Source: Cellulomonas sp.
GTDB lineage: Bacteria > Actinomycetota > Actinomycetes > Actinomycetales > Cellulomonadaceae
Assembly (NCBI RefSeq): GCF_015234515.1
Contig: NZ_JADGMY010000016.1
Coordinates: 413-64,412, forward strand
DNA length: 64,000 nt
Reading direction: 5' to 3'
Part shown: piece after piece, positions 7,763 to 16,083 of the stretch
Layout: every line of letters begins with the position of its first letter
Numbering within the stretch: position 1 is the stretch's first letter
Program-made: the position numbers and the translations under genes
Notes under the pieces: model-generated
Database searches by the model: none
The model's input: only the letters and a program-made list of their open reading frames with translations
Told to the model about the DNA's origin: nothing

Positions 7763-10057
7763 ATGCGACGTCGCAGCACAGCAGCCCTCGCGACGGCCGC
7801 CGCCGCCGTCACCGCGCTCGGCGCCCTCGCGACGGCCCCGGCGGCGACGGCCGCCGTGGCGTGCAGGGTCACCTACACGGTCACGAATCAGTGGCACGGC
7901 GGCTTCGGGGCCGACGTCCGCGTCGACAACCTCGGTGACGCGCTCACCGGGTGGACGCTGACCTGGGCGTTCACCGCTGGCCAGAGCGTGCAGCAGGCGT
8001 GGAACGGCACCGCCACGCAGTCCGGTGCGCAGGTGGCCGTGACGAACGCCGCCTGGAACGGCGCCGTCGGGTCCGGCGGGCAGATCGCCTTCGGCTTCAA
8101 CGGTGCGTCCGACGGCACCACCAACCCCGTGCCGACGTCGTTCGCCCTCAACGGCACGACGTGCACGGGGTCGGTCACGCCGACGACGGCGCCCACGACG
8201 GCCACGCCGACCGCCTCTCCGACACAGCAGCCGACGCCCACGTCGTCGCCCACGCCCACGCAGCAGCCGACGCCCACGCCGCCCCCGACCGGCACGCCGA
8301 ACCCCGTCCCGACGACCCCCGTGGCCGGTGCGCGCCAGCTCGAGGACCTCGACCGCGGCCTCGTCTCCGTGCGGTCCGGCGACGGCAACCTCGTGCAGTG
8401 GCGCCTGCTCGGCTACGAGGACCGCGGCACCGGGTTCCACGTCTACCGCGACGGCACGCGCATCACGTCGTCGCCGGTCACGGGCTCGACCAACCACCTC
8501 GACGCCGGAGCGTCGGCGACCGCCCGGTACACGGTCCGCGCGGTCGAGAACGGCGCGGAGCGTGCGGTCTCCGCACCGTCGCTGACCCTGGGCAGCGGCT
8601 ACCTCGACGTCCCCGTCCAGCGTCCGTCGTCCGACCACGTCATCAACGACGGGTCCGTCGGCGACCTCGACGGCGACGGCGACCTCGACGTCGTCCTGAA
8701 GTGGGACCCGTCGAACGCCAAGGACAACAGCCAGGCCGGCGTCACCGGCAACGTCTACCTCGACGGCGTGACGCTGCAGGGCCAGCGCCTGTGGCGCATC
8801 GACCTGGGCCGCAACATCCGCGCCGGCGCGCACTACACGCAGTTCCAGGTGTACGACTACGACGGCGACGGCAAGGCCGAGGTCGCGGTGAAGACCGCCG
8901 ACGGCACCCGCTCCGGCACGGGCCAGGTCATCGGCAACGCCAACGCCGACCACCGCAACGGCGAGGGCTACGTGCTGTCCGGGCCGGAGTACTTCACGGT
9001 CTTCCGCGGCGACACCGGCGCGATCGGCGCGACCACGGACTACGTGCCGCCCCGCGGGACGGTGTCGAGCTGGGGCGACTCGTACGGCAACCGCGTCGAC
9101 CGGTTCCTCGCCGGCACCGCGTACCTCGACGGGCAGCGGCCGTCGATCATCATGGCGCGCGGCTACTACACGCGTGCCGTCGTGGCCGCGTGGGACTACC
9201 GCGACGGGCAGCTCACCCGCCGGTGGACGTTCGACTCGAACAGCTCGACGGCCGGCAACGCCGCGTACGCCGGCCAGGGCAACCACTCGCTGTCGGTCGC
9301 GGACGTCGACGGCGACGGGCGTGACGAGGTCGTGTACGGCGCCGCGACGATCGACGACGACGGGCGCGGCCTGTGGAGCAACGGCACGGGCCACGGTGAC
9401 GCCGGGCACGTGGGCGACCTGGTGCCGTCGCGTCCGGGCCTGGAGTACTTCAAGGTCACGGAGGACAAGGCTCAGCCGAACATGTGGGTCGCCGACGCGC
9501 GCACCGGCCAGACGCTGTGGCGCAGCGGCACGGGCGCGGACAACGGACGCGGCGTCGCCGCCGACGTCTGGGCCGGCAGCCCCGGCGCGGAGGCGTGGTC
9601 GTCGGCCGAGTCGGACCTGCGCAACGCCGCCACCGGCGCGGCCGTGGGCCGCAAGCCGTCGTCGGCCAACTTCCTGGCCTGGTGGGACGGCGACCCGGTC
9701 CGTGAGCTGCTCGACGGCACGAAGGTCGACAAGTACGGCACCGGCGGGGAGACCCGCCTGCTGACGGGGTCCGACGTCCGCGCGAACAACGGCACCAAGT
9801 CGACGCCCGTGCTGTCGGGCGACATCCTCGGCGACTGGCGTGAAGAGGTGATCTGGGCGCGGTCCGACGAGGGCGCGCTGCGCATCTACGCGACGCCGAC
9901 CGTGACGTCGCACCGGGTGCACACGCTGCTGCACGACTCGATGTACCGGGTCGCTCTCGCCTGGCAGAACACCGCCTACAACCAGCCGCCGCACCCGTCG
10001 TTCTTCCTCGGCGACCCGTTCACGGCTCCCCCGCAGCCGCGGATCTACGTGCGCTGA
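7763..10057 (+). CDS. Secreted rhamnogalacturonan lyase, PL11, with N-terminal CBM2
   Basis: Exported pectinolytic enzyme of 764 residues. A signal peptide (MRRR start, hydrophobic core, cleavage near ATAAVA at residue 31) precedes a family 2 carbohydrate-binding module (about 32-135), with conserved Trp residues (QWHGGF, GWTLTW, NAAWNG) and terminal Cys pair. A Thr/Pro linker (about 138-185) leads to the PL11 catalytic domain (about 190-764). Diagnostic stretches are DRGLVSVRSGDGNLVQWRLL near 196 and calcium-binding-like DLDGDGDLDVVLKWDP near 303. Family PL11 cleaves the rhamnose-galacturonate backbone of rhamnogalacturonan I by beta-elimination. CBM2 would tether it to cellulose or xylan. 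The ATG has only a weak purine-rich site upstream. Confidence 0.93.
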   Translation: MRRRSTAALATAAAAVTALGALATAPAATAAVACRVTYTVTNQWHGGFGADVRVDNLGDALTGWTLTWAFTAGQSVQQAWNGTATQSGAQVAVTNAAWNGAVGSGGQIAFGFNGASDGTTNPVPTSFALNGTTCTGSVTPTTAPTTATPTASPTQQPTPTSSPTPTQQPTPTPPPTGTPNPVPTTPVAGARQLEDLDRGLVSVRSGDGNLVQWRLLGYEDRGTGFHVYRDGTRITSSPVTGSTNHLDAGASATARYTVRAVENGAERAVSAPSLTLGSGYLDVPVQRPSSDHVINDGSVGDLDGDGDLDVVLKWDPSNAKDNSQAGVTGNVYLDGVTLQGQRLWRIDLGRNIRAGAHYTQFQVYDYDGDGKAEVAVKTADGTRSGTGQVIGNANADHRNGEGYVLSGPEYFTVFRGDTGAIGATTDYVPPRGTVSSWGDSYGNRVDRFLAGTAYLDGQRPSIIMARGYYTRAVVAAWDYRDGQLTRRWTFDSNSSTAGNAAYAGQGNHSLSVADVDGDGRDEVVYGAATIDDDGRGLWSNGTGHGDAGHVGDLVPSRPGLEYFKVTEDKAQPNMWVADARTGQTLWRSGTGADNGRGVAADVWAGSPGAEAWSSAESDLRNAATGAAVGRKPSSANFLAWWDGDPVRELLDGTKVDKYGTGGETRLLTGSDVRANNGTKSTPVLSGDILGDWREEVIWARSDEGALRIYATPTVTSHRVHTLLHDSMYRVALAWQNTAYNQPPHPSFFLGDPFTAPPQPRIYVR

Positions 10058-10061
10058 CGCA

Positions 10062-10115
10062 ACTGGATTGCACTCTCACGCCCTCTTCCACTTGAGCGCG
10101 AGAGAGCAATCCAGT
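10062..10115. terminator. Hairpin formed by inverted copies of the intergenic repeat
   Basis: A forward repeat ACTGGATTGCACTCTCACG (10062-10080) and an inverted copy CGAGAGAGCAATCCAGT (10099-10115) face each other across about 18 bases, just after the lyase stop. The RNA would form a long stem. No U-tract follows, so termination is inferred. This is a two-copy version of the repeat family at 1-171 and 18514-18916. Confidence 0.6.
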
Positions 10116-10204
10116 CACGCGTCCTTCCCGCCCGTCGCACGCTGCCGGTACGTCAGCGGCCGCGGCGTGCTCCGATGTGTGAGGGTGTGCGGCGGGAGGA
10201 CGAC

Positions 10205-11302
10205 GTGACCGACAGGATCGACCCGGCGCACGCGGCGTACGCGTTCGCCAACAGGTTCGTCAACGTGCTGGTCACGTTGCCGAACGGCACCCGGCTGCAG
10301 ACGGCCGGGCGGTGCGGCGGCATGTCGTACTCGGTGCTCGACCACCTGACGGCGGGCCGTGACGTCCCGGCGTGGCCGGCGGAGCTGTTCGCCCCCGACC
10401 GCGTGCCGCCGGACGGGCACCTCCTGGCCGAGCACCTGCGGCGCCGCCAGTTGGACTCGTTCCGGTCGCGCTCGGCGCTGCGGTTCATCACCTGGTCGGC
10501 GCTGCCGGACGGGGACGTCGGACCTGTTGCCGGCGTCCGGACCCGGACGCGCCGCGAGCTGCCCGGGATCCTGCGTGCGCTCGTGCAGGGTGGGCCGGTC
10601 GTCCTCGGGATGGTCGTCGCCCGCCACCCGCTGCGCTCGGGCGACAACCACCAGGTGGTCGCGACGGGCTTCACGCGCGACGACGCGACGGGCCAGGTCG
10701 TGCTCACGCTGCTCGACCCGAACACCCCCGGGCGCGAGGTGGCGCTCGTCGAGACGCCGGACGGCTGGCGTGCGGACAACGGGCGGCTGTGGCGCGGGTT
10801 CTTCCGCCACGCGTACGCGCCCCGCACGCCCCCGGCCCTGCCGAGCGCGTCGCGGCGCCCGTCGGCGCGCGTGCGGGCGGACGAGCCGCTCGCGCTCGCG
10901 CACGTCGCGACGGGCCGCCTGCTCGTCGTGGCGGACGGCGCACCCGCGCTGCGCGCCACCGGCACGACGACGTGGGTGCCCACCGCGGACACGTCCCTGC
11001 TCGCCGACGGCGCGACGATCCACCTGTTCTCGGACGGTCGCGCGCTCACCGTCGGCGGAGCGGCGCCTGCCGTGCGCACGGCGGACGACGGGGGACCGGA
11101 CGCCCCGGCCCAGGACTCCGCCACCGACGCCTGGCGCGTGGTCGTCGACGGCGGCGGCCCGTGGCGCCAGGGCTCGCGCGTGCGCCTGCTCCACACCCCG
11201 ACCGGCGCGCTCCTCGCGGGCACGCCCGAGGGCCTGACGACCTCCTGGACCCCCGCTCCCCGCACGTGGTGGACGGTCGCCGCCGCCCCAGCCGCACCCT
11301 GA
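10205..11302 (+). CDS. Papain-fold-like protein with C-terminal beta-trefoil-like region, unknown role
   Basis: Uncharacterised protein of 365 residues with no signal peptide. Residues about 30-220 carry a Cys-His-Asn pattern suggestive of a papain/C39-like fold: AGRCGGMSYSVLDH (Cys near 37), GDNHQVVATGF (His near 150) and LLDPNTPG (near 172). Residues about 225-365 have repeated short beta-strand segments (ADEPLALAHVATGRLLVV, GSRVRLLHTPTGALL) resembling a MIR/beta-trefoil binding domain. GTG 10205 is chosen because GGGAGGA lies five bases upstream; an ATG ten codons earlier lacks such a site. The protein may be a peptidase, an acyltransferase or an inactive relative. It stands alone between two hairpins. 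Confidence 0.6.
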   Translation: MTDRIDPAHAAYAFANRFVNVLVTLPNGTRLQTAGRCGGMSYSVLDHLTAGRDVPAWPAELFAPDRVPPDGHLLAEHLRRRQLDSFRSRSALRFITWSALPDGDVGPVAGVRTRTRRELPGILRALVQGGPVVLGMVVARHPLRSGDNHQVVATGFTRDDATGQVVLTLLDPNTPGREVALVETPDGWRADNGRLWRGFFRHAYAPRTPPALPSASRRPSARVRADEPLALAHVATGRLLVVADGAPALRATGTTTWVPTADTSLLADGATIHLFSDGRALTVGGAAPAVRTADDGGPDAPAQDSATDAWRVVVDGGGPWRQGSRVRLLHTPTGALLAGTPEGLTTSWTPAPRTWWTVAAAPAAP

Positions 11303-11329
11303 CCGGCCCGCGCCCTGACCGCCGCCCCC

Positions 11330-11403
11330 GCCGAGCGCGGCAGAAGAGCGCCGAGCGCGGCGGAAACAACACCCGCGCTCGAGCGGCTTCTGCCGCGCTC
11401 GGC
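11330..11403. terminator. Perfect 17-bp inverted repeat between convergent genes
   Basis: GCCGAGCGCGGCAGAAG (11330-11346) is exactly complementary to 11387-11403, with a 40-base loop. An additional partial copy of the left arm (GCCGAGCGCGG) lies at 11350-11360. It lies between the plus-strand gene ending at 11302 and the minus-strand idi gene ending at 11416, where a bidirectional terminator is expected. No U-tract is seen. Confidence 0.65.
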
Positions 11404-11415
11404 GAAGGGGCCGGG

Positions 11416-11991
11416 TCAGTCGGTGCCGGTGCCGGTGCCGGTGCCGGTGCCGGTGGCGGTGCGGCTGGCGGTGTCGGTGGCGTTGTCGACGAGACGCAGG
11501 ACGTCGGCGAACCACGGGGTCACCAGGCCGGCCGCGACCAGCTCGTGCGCGCGCTGCGACGTGACCCACTCCGTCTGCGAGACCTCGTCCGGGTCGGGTC
11601 GCAGGTCACCGGCGCAGCGCCCGACGATGACGTGGTCGTGCTCGCGCTCGACGTGGCCCGACGACGCGTCGGCCGCCCGGTACCGGAACGTGCCGACCTC
11701 GCGCGCGTCCACGAGCTCGACCCCCAGCTCCTCGCGCACGCGCAGCGCCGCACGGTCGCGCACGTCCGTGCCCGGCAGCGGGTGGCCGCAGCAGGAGTTG
11801 GTCCACAGGCCCGGGAACCGGAGCTTGGCGTCGGCGCGGCGCTGCAGGAGCATCCGACCGTCGGGGCGGGTCAGCACGACCGAGAACGCCCGGTGCAGAC
11901 GCCCCGGTGCGGCGTGCGCCTCCCCCACCGTCGTGGCACCGGTGCCGCGCCCGTCCTCGTCGACCAGCTCGACCAGGTCCGTCTCCGCCAT
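11416..11991 (-). CDS. idi: Isopentenyl-diphosphate delta-isomerase, type 1
   Basis: Nudix-fold enzyme of 191 residues that interconverts isopentenyl and dimethylallyl diphosphate for isoprenoid synthesis in the cytoplasm. It has the active-site Cys block LWTNSCCGHP near residue 63, the Nudix-like helix RAALRVREELGVEL near 83-96, and the metal/active-site Glu segment HVEREHDHVIVG near 117. ATG at 11991 gives the usual N-terminus; the open frame upstream is not homologous to the family. The extreme C-terminus is odd: a Thr/Gly dipeptide run coded by five perfect copies of a hexamer (11422-11451), beyond the conserved WFADVLRLVD helix. Confidence 0.92.
   Translation of the reverse strand: MAETDLVELVDEDGRGTGATTVGEAHAAPGRLHRAFSVVLTRPDGRMLLQRRADAKLRFPGLWTNSCCGHPLPGTDVRDRAALRVREELGVELVDAREVGTFRYRAADASSGHVEREHDHVIVGRCAGDLRPDPDEVSQTEWVTSQRAHELVAAGLVTPWFADVLRLVDNATDTASRTATGTGTGTGTGTD
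11422..11451. repeat. Hexanucleotide repeat (GGTGCC)5 in the 3' end of idi
   Basis: Five perfect tandem GGTGCC units plus a sixth imperfect one encode alternating Gly-Thr at the C-terminus of the isomerase. Because the unit is six bases, slippage would lengthen or shorten the tail by dipeptides without frameshift. Confidence 0.8.
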
Positions 11992-12121
11992 CGCGTCCAG
12001 CCCTCTCGCGCGTGTCCGCCGGGCCTGCGTCGTGCGCGGCAGGCGGGGCCGGGGACCGCAGACGCCTACGGTGTCCCGTCCTCGTGGCCCGAGCAAGTCG
12101 GACCGGCGGGCGGCCGCGACC

Positions 12122-12847
12122 TCAGGGCAGGGTGATCGTCGTCCGTGAGGTCTCGCGCAGCCCGGCGAGGCTCTCGTGGGCACCCCCGAGCAGGAAGCCG
12201 CACGCGTCCCTCGGCCAGCGCACGCGCACGGCGCGGTCGTGGGCGTCGAGCAGGTAGAGCACGGGGACGACCTGGAACATCGCCATGCAGGCCTGGTCGG
12301 GGCTCGTCGGGACGTCCGGACGCGCGAGCTGCTGCAGCAGCGGGTCGAGATCGCCCTCGAGCCGTACGACGTCGACGGACGTGCCGGGCGTCGGAGCGGG
12401 TGCGGGAGCCGGTGCGGGAGCCGGTGCGACGTCCGCGAGCGGCGGCACGGGTGCCGTGTCCCCCGGTGCCACCACGGCGCCGCCCGGCAGGGTCTCTCCG
12501 GGCTGCAGGTCCCCGGGGTCCTCGGCGCCCGGGACCGACAGCTCGCCGGGCTCCAGGAGCTCGCGTGGCTCCGGCGCCGGCAGGACAACGATCTCCGGCA
12601 TCCGGCACTCCACGGCGGCGACCGGCTCGAACCCGGCCGGGACCGTGCCGGCGGCCGGTGCGGCGGGCAGGTCCGCGCGACCGCCGGTCCCGAAGGCCTC
12701 GAGCGTCTCGCGCACGGCGCAGTCGGCGGCGGGCGCGACCTCGGCCGGCGAGGACTCCCCCGCCGGCGGCGCCGACCCGGCGCACCCCGTCAGCACGGTC
12801 CCCGCTGCCAGCATGACGACACACCGCACCCGCCCGCGCCTCCGCAT
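12122..12847 (-). CDS. Predicted lipoprotein, function unknown
   Basis: Putative secreted lipoprotein of 241 residues. A basic start (MRRRGRVR) and hydrophobic stretch lead to the lipobox VLTGC with the lipidated Cys near residue 22. The middle (about 85-160) is rich in Pro, Ala and acidic residues and includes a repeated Ala-Pro run just after a block of acidic segments (LPGGAVVAPGD). This looks like a flexible, surface-exposed linker. The last 80 residues look folded, with Cys residues at about 188 and 215. I do not recognise a family. It is transcribed in the same direction as idi, 130 bases upstream of it, and diverges from the sulfonate operon. Confidence 0.7.
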   Translation of the reverse strand: MRRRGRVRCVVMLAAGTVLTGCAGSAPPAGESSPAEVAPAADCAVRETLEAFGTGGRADLPAAPAAGTVPAGFEPVAAVECRMPEIVVLPAPEPRELLEPGELSVPGAEDPGDLQPGETLPGGAVVAPGDTAPVPPLADVAPAPAPAPAPAPTPGTSVDVVRLEGDLDPLLQQLARPDVPTSPDQACMAMFQVVPVLYLLDAHDRAVRVRWPRDACGFLLGGAHESLAGLRETSRTTITLP

Positions 12848-12971
12848 GCCGCCATCCTGCCCGCCGGGGCAGGGCGGCAGGCGGGTACGAGAGCGAGCCG
12901 GCCACGCGTGTCGTCTCAGGATGCGATCACCGGGTTATTCCCGACCATTCCGGTATGCCATTGTCGTCCCC

Positions 12972-13052
12972 ATGACCACCGCCCCGCACGCCGCAGCGTC
13001 CCCGCTGCTGGCCCGTGCGTGTCGGTCGTGTCCGGCCACGAGCTGTCGCTGA
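12972..13052 (+). CDS. Cysteine-containing leader peptide of the sulfonate operon
   Basis: A 26-residue reading frame (ATG 12972, TGA 13050) whose last third carries three Cys codons in the arrangement C-R-S-C-P-A-T-S-C-R. No Shine-Dalgarno is present, but a -10-like TATGCC lies about 13-18 bases upstream at 12954-12959, so a leaderless transcript starting at or near the ATG is plausible. Leaderless polycysteine short frames that attenuate downstream sulfur genes when cysteine is scarce or plentiful are known in mycobacteria. The position, 207 bases before a sulfonate importer operon, fits that model exactly. Its expression is inference. Confidence 0.55.
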   Translation: MTTAPHAAASPLLARACRSCPATSCR

Positions 13053-13259
13053 CCAGCGCCCCGCCGCCCTGACGCGTCGCGCTGCGACCACGTCGCCCCG
13101 GCCGCCCGCCGCCACGGCACCCGGCCTCCCTCCCCCGCACGTCCCCGCCCGTCGCCCGCCACCCCTGGGTCGACAGGGCGGTCCGACGCACCCCCGTGCC
13201 CCGCCCGACCCCGCCGCGTCCTCGACGACGGCGCCCCACCCTGCCCGGAAGGCCCCGCC
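13053..13259 (+). promoter_or_regulatory. C-rich, G-poor leader between cysteine peptide and ssuA
   Basis: From about 13085 to 13250 the plus strand is strikingly rich in C with few G runs and little potential for stable pairing, unlike the balanced GC elsewhere. Such C-over-G bubbles are typical Rho-loading regions. Together with the leader peptide this suggests translation-coupled Rho-dependent attenuation. No other gene is seen in the 412-base interval 12848-13259. Confidence 0.4.
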
Positions 13260-14369
13260 ATGCCGTACGCACCTCCCGAGACGCTCGGCCGCGCCGCACG
13301 TCACCGCCGCGCCGTGGTCGCCGCCGCGACCCTCCTGCCCGCGCTGCTCGCGGCGTGCGCCGGCGGCGCGTCGGCCGACGACCCCACGACGGCTGCCGCC
13401 GCCACCGCCGAGCTGCCGACCGAGATCCCCGCCGGGACGACCCTGGTCGTCGGCGACCCGACGACGCAGAAGGCCGTCGAGATCGCCGGTGACGACCTCG
13501 ACTCCGACCTCGGGTTCACCATCGAGTGGGCCAACCTGTCGGGCGGGCCGCAGACGACCGAGGCGTTCCGCGCGGGTGCGCTCGACGTGGGCGCGGTCGC
13601 CGACATCCCGCCCATCCACGCCGAGTGGACGGGCCTCGACGTCAAGATCGTCGCCGCCGTGTACCGCGAGGACTGGAAGGAGAACCCGATCTACGAGTTC
13701 GGCGTCGCGCCCGGCGTCGACGGCGTCGAGTCGCTCGAGGACTTCGCGGGCCACCGCGTCGCGTACTCGCCGGGCCAGGCGCAGGGCGTCATCGTGCTGC
13801 GCGCGCTGCAGGAGGCGGGGCTCACCCAGGACGACGTCACGCTCGTCGAGCTGCCCAGCAACGGCGACGTCTACACGACCGCGCTCGCCGCCGGCGAGGT
13901 CGACATCGCGCCCATCGGCGGCGTGCAGATCGCCCGCTACCTCGACAAGTACGGGCCGGACGGCGCGCACACCGTGCGCCACGGCCTGCGCGACGACCCG
14001 AGCCACCTGTACGTCCCGACGTCCGTCACCACCGACCCCGCCAAGGCGGCCGCGCTGCGCGCCTACGTGGCGCTGTGGGCACAGGTCAGGCTGTGGATCC
14101 ACGACCACCCCGAGGAGTGGAAGGCCGGCTACTACGTCGCCGACCAGGGCCTGAGCCCGGCCGACGCCGACTACCTCGTCGAGCGCGCCGGCACACCGGA
14201 CATCCCCGAGGACTGGACCGAGCACATCGCCGCGCACCAGAAGACCGTCGAGCTGCTCGCCGAGGCCACCGGCAACGACGTGCTCGACGCCGCGGACCTG
14301 TGGGACCAGCGGTTCGCGCCGGTCCTCGCGCAGGCCGCGGCCGACTACCGTGAGAAGGAGGCCGGCTGA
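13260..14369 (+). CDS. Sulfonate-type ABC transporter substrate-binding lipoprotein
   Basis: Extracytoplasmic solute-binding protein of 369 residues in the SsuA/TauA (NMT1-like) class, delivering an organosulfur compound to the permease. A long basic N-terminus and hydrophobic stretch precede the lipobox LLAAC (Cys near 39). Family features include TLVVGDPTTQKAVEIA near 60, FRAGALDVGAVADIPPIHA near 100 and LAAGEVDIAPIGGVQIARYL near 210. GGAAGG lies eight bases before the ATG. Its TGA overlaps the permease ATG (TGATG). Ligand class is inferred from the co-encoded monooxygenase; an alkyl sulfonate or aromatic sulfur compound is likely. Confidence 0.85.
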   Translation: MPYAPPETLGRAARHRRAVVAAATLLPALLAACAGGASADDPTTAAAATAELPTEIPAGTTLVVGDPTTQKAVEIAGDDLDSDLGFTIEWANLSGGPQTTEAFRAGALDVGAVADIPPIHAEWTGLDVKIVAAVYREDWKENPIYEFGVAPGVDGVESLEDFAGHRVAYSPGQAQGVIVLRALQEAGLTQDDVTLVELPSNGDVYTTALAAGEVDIAPIGGVQIARYLDKYGPDGAHTVRHGLRDDPSHLYVPTSVTTDPAKAAALRAYVALWAQVRLWIHDHPEEWKAGYYVADQGLSPADADYLVERAGTPDIPEDWTEHIAAHQKTVELLAEATGNDVLDAADLWDQRFAPVLAQAAADYREKEAG

Positions 14370-15235
14370 TGTCGACCCTGTCCCTGCCCCGCGCGACGCG
14401 GCGGCCCGTCGCCCGCCCCGTCGCACCGCCCGCCACCGGCCGGCGCGCGGCACGCACCGTCCGGCGCCTCGGCCCCGGCCGCCCCCTGCGCGGTGGTGCC
14501 CTCATCGGGCTCGGCGTGCTGCTGGCGGTCTGGTCCGCCGGCTCGGCCGTCGGGTTCATCGACCAGCGCACCCTCTCCGCGCCGTGGACGGTCGTCACGA
14601 CGGGTGCCGACCTGGTCGCCGACGGCCGCCTCCAGCAGCACCTCGCGGTGTCGGCCGGGCGTGCGATGTCCGGGCTCGCGCTCGGGATCGTCGCCGGGAC
14701 CGTGCTCGCGGTCGTCGCCGGGCTGAGCCGCTGGGGCGAGGCGATCGTCGACGGTCCTGTGCAGCTCAAGCGGGCCATCCCGAGCCTGGCACTGCTGCCG
14801 CTGCTGATCCTGTGGCTCGGCATCGGCGAGACGATGAAGGTCGTCACCATCCTGCTGGGCGTCCTCATCCCCGTGTACATCCACACGCACAACGGGCTGC
14901 GCACCATCGACGCGCGGTACGTCGAGCTGGCCGAGACCGTCGGCCTGACGCGGTGGGACTTCCTCACCAAGGTCGTGCTGCCCGGTGCGCTGCCCGGGTT
15001 CCTGCTGGGCCTGCGGTTCGCCGTCACCGGCTGCTGGCTCGCGCTCGTGGTCGTCGAGCAGATCAACGGCACCGCCGGCATCGGCTACATGATGGAGCTG
15101 GCCCGCACGTACGGGCAGACCGACGTCATCGTCGTCGGCCTGGTCCTGTACGGGATCCTCGGCTACGGCTCCGACCTGCTCGTGCGTCTCGTGCAGAGGA
15201 GGGCCCTGACATGGCGGCGCACGCTGGCGGGCTGA
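14369..15235 (+). CDS. ssuC: ABC transporter permease, SsuC-like
   Basis: Membrane subunit (288 residues) of the sulfonate/taurine-class importer, BPD_transp_1 family. A basic N-terminal tail of about 45 residues precedes roughly six membrane helices. The EAA loop that contacts the ATPase reads IDARYVELAETVGLTRWDFLTKVVLPGALPGFLLG near 180-215. The start overlaps the binding-protein stop and the stop lies 24 bases inside the ATPase gene, so the three genes are translationally coupled. Confidence 0.88.
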   Translation: MSTLSLPRATRRPVARPVAPPATGRRAARTVRRLGPGRPLRGGALIGLGVLLAVWSAGSAVGFIDQRTLSAPWTVVTTGADLVADGRLQQHLAVSAGRAMSGLALGIVAGTVLAVVAGLSRWGEAIVDGPVQLKRAIPSLALLPLLILWLGIGETMKVVTILLGVLIPVYIHTHNGLRTIDARYVELAETVGLTRWDFLTKVVLPGALPGFLLGLRFAVTGCWLALVVVEQINGTAGIGYMMELARTYGQTDVIVVGLVLYGILGYGSDLLVRLVQRRALTWRRTLAG

Positions 15236-16083
15236 CGGCCCCGGGCCCCACCGAGGACGCGCGCGTCCCCGCCCGCTCCGACGTCCCGGCGCCCGCGCAC
15301 GGCGTCCTGGCGGACGAGCGCGTGACCACGCAGGACGGGTCGGTCGTCGTCCAGGACCTCGTGCGGGCCTACGGGCTCGGCGAGGGCGACGGCCGCGTGC
15401 TGCGTGGCCTGGACCTGACGATCGCCGCCGGGGAGTTCGTCGCGATCCTGGGCCGCAGCGGCTCCGGCAAGAGCACGCTGCTGCGCGCGCTCGCCGGGCT
15501 CGACCACGACGTGCACGGCACGGGCACGATCGCCGTGCCCGAGCGGGTGTCGGTGGTCTTCCAGGACTCCCGGCTGCTGCCGTGGGCGCGCGTGCTCGAC
15601 AACGTGACGCTCGGGCTGCGCGGCGCGGGTGCCCGCGAGCTCGGTGCCGAGCGGCTCGCCGAGGTGGGCCTGGCCGGCCGCGAGCGCGCGTGGCCCACCG
15701 AGCTGTCCGGCGGCGAGCAGCAGCGCGTGTCCCTCGCGCGGTCGCTCGTGCGCGAGCCCCAGCTGCTGCTGGCCGACGAGCCGTTCGGCGCGCTCGACGC
15801 CCTGACCCGGACCCGCATGCACGCGCTGCTGCGCGACCTGTGCGCGCGGCACCTGCCCGCGGTCCTGCTGGTCACGCACGACGTCGACGAGGCGATCGTG
15901 CTGGCCGACCGCGTCGTCGTGCTCGACGAGGGCCACATCGCCCTCGACGCGCCCGTCGACCACCGCGACCCGGGCGATCCCGGGTACGTGGCGCTGCGAC
16001 GCGAGCTGCTCGACGCCCTCGGCGTCCCCCCGGTCGTCCCCGGCCGCCCGACCACCTCCGCCACCGACAGGAGCACCCCATGA
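15211..16083 (+). CDS. ssuB: ABC transporter ATP-binding protein, SsuB-like
   Basis: ATPase of 290 residues energising the sulfonate-type importer. It has Walker [10 protein letters not shown] near residue 87, Q-loop [15 protein letters not shown] near 113, signature [15 protein letters not shown] near 166, Walker [16 protein letters not shown] near 187 and H-loop [10 protein letters not shown] near 222. The N-terminus is extended by about 40 Ala/Pro-rich residues before the ABC domain. I keep the ATG at 15211 because GAGGAGGG lies seven bases upstream. It overlaps ssuC by 25 bases and the next gene by four. Confidence 0.9.
   Translation: MAAHAGGLTAPGPTEDARVPARSDVPAPAHGVLADERVTTQDGSVVVQDLVRAYGLGEGDGRVLRGLDLTIAAGEFVAILGRSGSGKSTLLRALAGLDHDVHGTGTIAVPERVSVVFQDSRLLPWARVLDNVTLGLRGAGARELGAERLAEVGLAGRERAWPTELSGGEQQRVSLARSLVREPQLLLADEPFGALDALTRTRMHALLRDLCARHLPAVLLVTHDVDEAIVLADRVVVLDEGHIALDAPVDHRDPGDPGYVALRRELLDALGVPPVVPGRPTTSATDRSTP

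Noticed and set aside
10175..10204. Alternative ATG start ten codons upstream for the papain-like protein
   Set aside because: No ribosome site precedes it, whereas GGGAGGA is well placed before GTG 10205.
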